Part shown: positions 62,876 through 64,000 of the stretch, piece after piece
Numbering within the stretch: the first letter of the stretch is position 1
How the letters are laid out: each line of letters starts with the position of its first letter
Source: Macrotrachela quadricornifera
Taxonomy: Eukaryota; Rotifera; Eurotatoria; Philodinida; Philodinidae
Direction of reading: 5' to 3'
DNA: 64,000 bases
NCBI GenBank assembly: GCA_022393335.1
Contig: JAJEKB010000830.1
Span: 57,204 to 121,203, forward strand
The notes under the pieces: model-generated
Databases searched by the model: none
What the model saw: only the letters and a program-made list of their open reading frames with translations
What the model was told of the DNA's origin: nothing
Made by a program: the position numbers and the translations under genes

Positions 62876-62976
62876 AGAAAAACAAAATTTTGAAATAAAA
62901 CATTTGTCATTTTATTTTATTTGTCTGCTTCTATTGTATAACTTCTATCATATAATGAAAAAAAAAAAATGAAAAA
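62876..62976. promoter_or_regulatory. Shared 3' region of two convergent genes with facing poly(A) signals
   Basis: AATAAA on the plus strand at 62894-62899 serves the LGN-like gene, and TTTATT at 62911-62916 is AATAAA on the minus strand for calcineurin A. The stops are only 101 bp apart, so the 3' UTRs probably overlap. Confidence 0.6.
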
Positions 62977-63947
62977 TTATTTACGACGAAATTGATTATA
63001 TGGTAAACGTTCATTAGCATGATCAATTCTTTGTGCTGTTTGAAAATCAATTTGACTTTTATTTGAAATATGAGAATCAGAATTACGAATATTTGTTTGT
63101 GGTAAAACATTACCAAGGACTAATGATTGCTCAGCTTCATCAGATAATGAAGCATAATACTGAACAATCTAGATATAAAAATACAGAATATTGATATATA
63201 AAATAATTTTTCTTTGTTCAGAAAGTATATTTATAGTTACTTCGATTAATGGAAAGATTCAATTCAAAAAAGGCAGTCAACATTTTTTCTCTAATCATTT
63301 TGATGACAAAAAAATACTTTAGATTTTATTAAGAAACTCCGGTTATACAACAAAAAACTCTTTCAAACATCTTTATCATCATTTTTTCATATTATTAAAG
63401 TTTGTTTTTCCTATTGTGTGTATTTTTATACAATGAGTCGAAAGCGATCAAAAAAAATCAGCTCTTCAAAAGATGAGTATCTAAGAAGAACGAAAATTGA
63501 AATATTTTATTGAAAGACAAAAATTCAAATAGTGTATTTTGACAAGATTCTTTAAATTCATATTCAAAAAGAGCATAAAATTCTAGTTGTAGACTCATTC
63601 GACATGTATTCTAGTAAATAAATGTGTTATCTAAAAACTTTCGACTATCCATTATATAATACTCAATTTCTGCAATCCAAATATATACTTGAATTAAATT
63701 AATATTGTATAGTTTTAATATACAACTCAAAACAAAAATGTGCTATCAGACTTTTAACTCGTTTCATATCAATCAATTACATACTTTTTCAATAATTTGA
63801 GTTCGTTTTGATATTCGACTATCATTTTCATCCGAACAATATTTTAATATAGCTAAAAGTATATCCGTTACTTTTTCCAAAACAAATGGAATACTCCATC
63901 GAAATGCATCAAGAAAATTTGGAAGTACATATGGATGTTTTACCCAT
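62977..63947 (-). CDS. PPP3C: Calcineurin A (PP2B catalytic subunit), C-terminal part; 5' end beyond right edge
   Basis: Exon 63785-63947 carries [20 protein letters not shown] and [20 protein letters not shown], matching the end of the PP2B catalytic domain and its calcineurin B-binding helix. After an intron of about 0.6 kb, exon 62977-63168 reads [24 protein letters not shown], then [20 protein letters not shown] and a stop. The last part corresponds to the autoinhibitory segment (FEEAKGLDRINERMP in vertebrates). Calcineurin is the calcium/calmodulin-dependent Ser/Thr phosphatase. The calmodulin-binding segment between [11 protein letters not shown] and IVQYYASL is about seven residues shorter than in vertebrates and loses most of its basic residues, unless an exon in the intron was missed. 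The catalytic metal-binding motifs are outside the window. Confidence 0.88.
63169..63784 (-). other. Intron of calcineurin A, no exon seen
   Basis: About 616 bp between donor GTATGTAA (63777-63784) and acceptor ATCTAG (63169-63174). I looked for a small exon that could supply the missing basic calmodulin-binding helix and found none that is convincing. Confidence 0.55.
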
Positions 63948-64000
63948 CTTAATAAAAAAAACAAATAAATAAAATATAATAATAATTAATTTTAAATATT

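Noticed and set aside
1..64000. CRISPR arrays, bacterial operons, phage or viral genes
   Set aside because: The window is spliced animal DNA; no regularly spaced repeats and no viral or prokaryotic gene was seen.
1..64000. Rotifer spliced-leader RNA gene
   Set aside because: I looked for the bdelloid leader sequence as I remember it on both strands and did not find it.

Overview
The window is animal nuclear DNA. It is very AT-rich, with intergenic sequence and introns close to three quarters A+T by eye. Genes are split into many short exons separated by introns of mostly 45-80 bp with GT...AG ends, and the proteins are metazoan (ryanodine receptor, PRL phosphatase, LGN/Pins-like GoLoco protein, calcineurin A, TAF1B). 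The compact introns, base composition and protein style fit a bdelloid rotifer (Rotaria/Adineta type). That assignment is inference; no rRNA or mitochondrial marker lies here to confirm it.

Layout. At the left edge is the 5' part of a FRA10AC1 homologue (-), followed by signal peptide peptidase (-, 2206-3560), a membrane-anchored JmjC-like protein (+, 4298-5369) and a claudin-like four-pass protein (-, 6236-7135). A signal recognition particle RNA gene (7SL, +, about 7789-8096) follows; it forms a GC-rich island. After about 2.7 kb without genes comes a two-pass membrane protein with a PPxY tail (+, 10839-11630). The stretch 11.6-18.5 kb is gene-poor. It holds an isolated exon-like segment, a single-exon 109-codon ORF (15704-16033) and a cluster of Helitron-like non-autonomous repeats, one of which appears complete (16907-17406).

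The centre (18583-46837, -) is one gene of about 28 kb encoding a ryanodine receptor. It is readable from its N-terminal trefoil domains through three SPRY domains, four RyR repeats, two EF-hands and the GGGIGD pore to the C-terminal zinc-binding tail. Most of its introns are tiny, and about ten exceed 300 bp.

To the right are a PTP4A/PRL phosphatase (-, 50522-51205) with a short spliced upstream ORF in its apparent 5' leader (51338-51497), a TAF1B-like RNA polymerase I initiation factor (-, 52435-56040), a long gene-free stretch (56.0-60.8 kb), a short LGN/GPSM-type protein with about three TPRs and four GoLoco motifs (+, 60799-62875), and the 3' end of a calcineurin A gene (-, 62977-63947, continuing beyond the right edge).

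The genes are independent transcription units and I see no operon. There are loose functional links: RyR (calcium release) and calcineurin (calcium-dependent phosphatase) act in calcium signalling, and SRP RNA and signal peptide peptidase act at the ER. The observations I would follow first are the PRL upstream ORF, the reduced LGN-like protein, the calcineurin with a shortened calmodulin-binding segment, and the SRP RNA gene.
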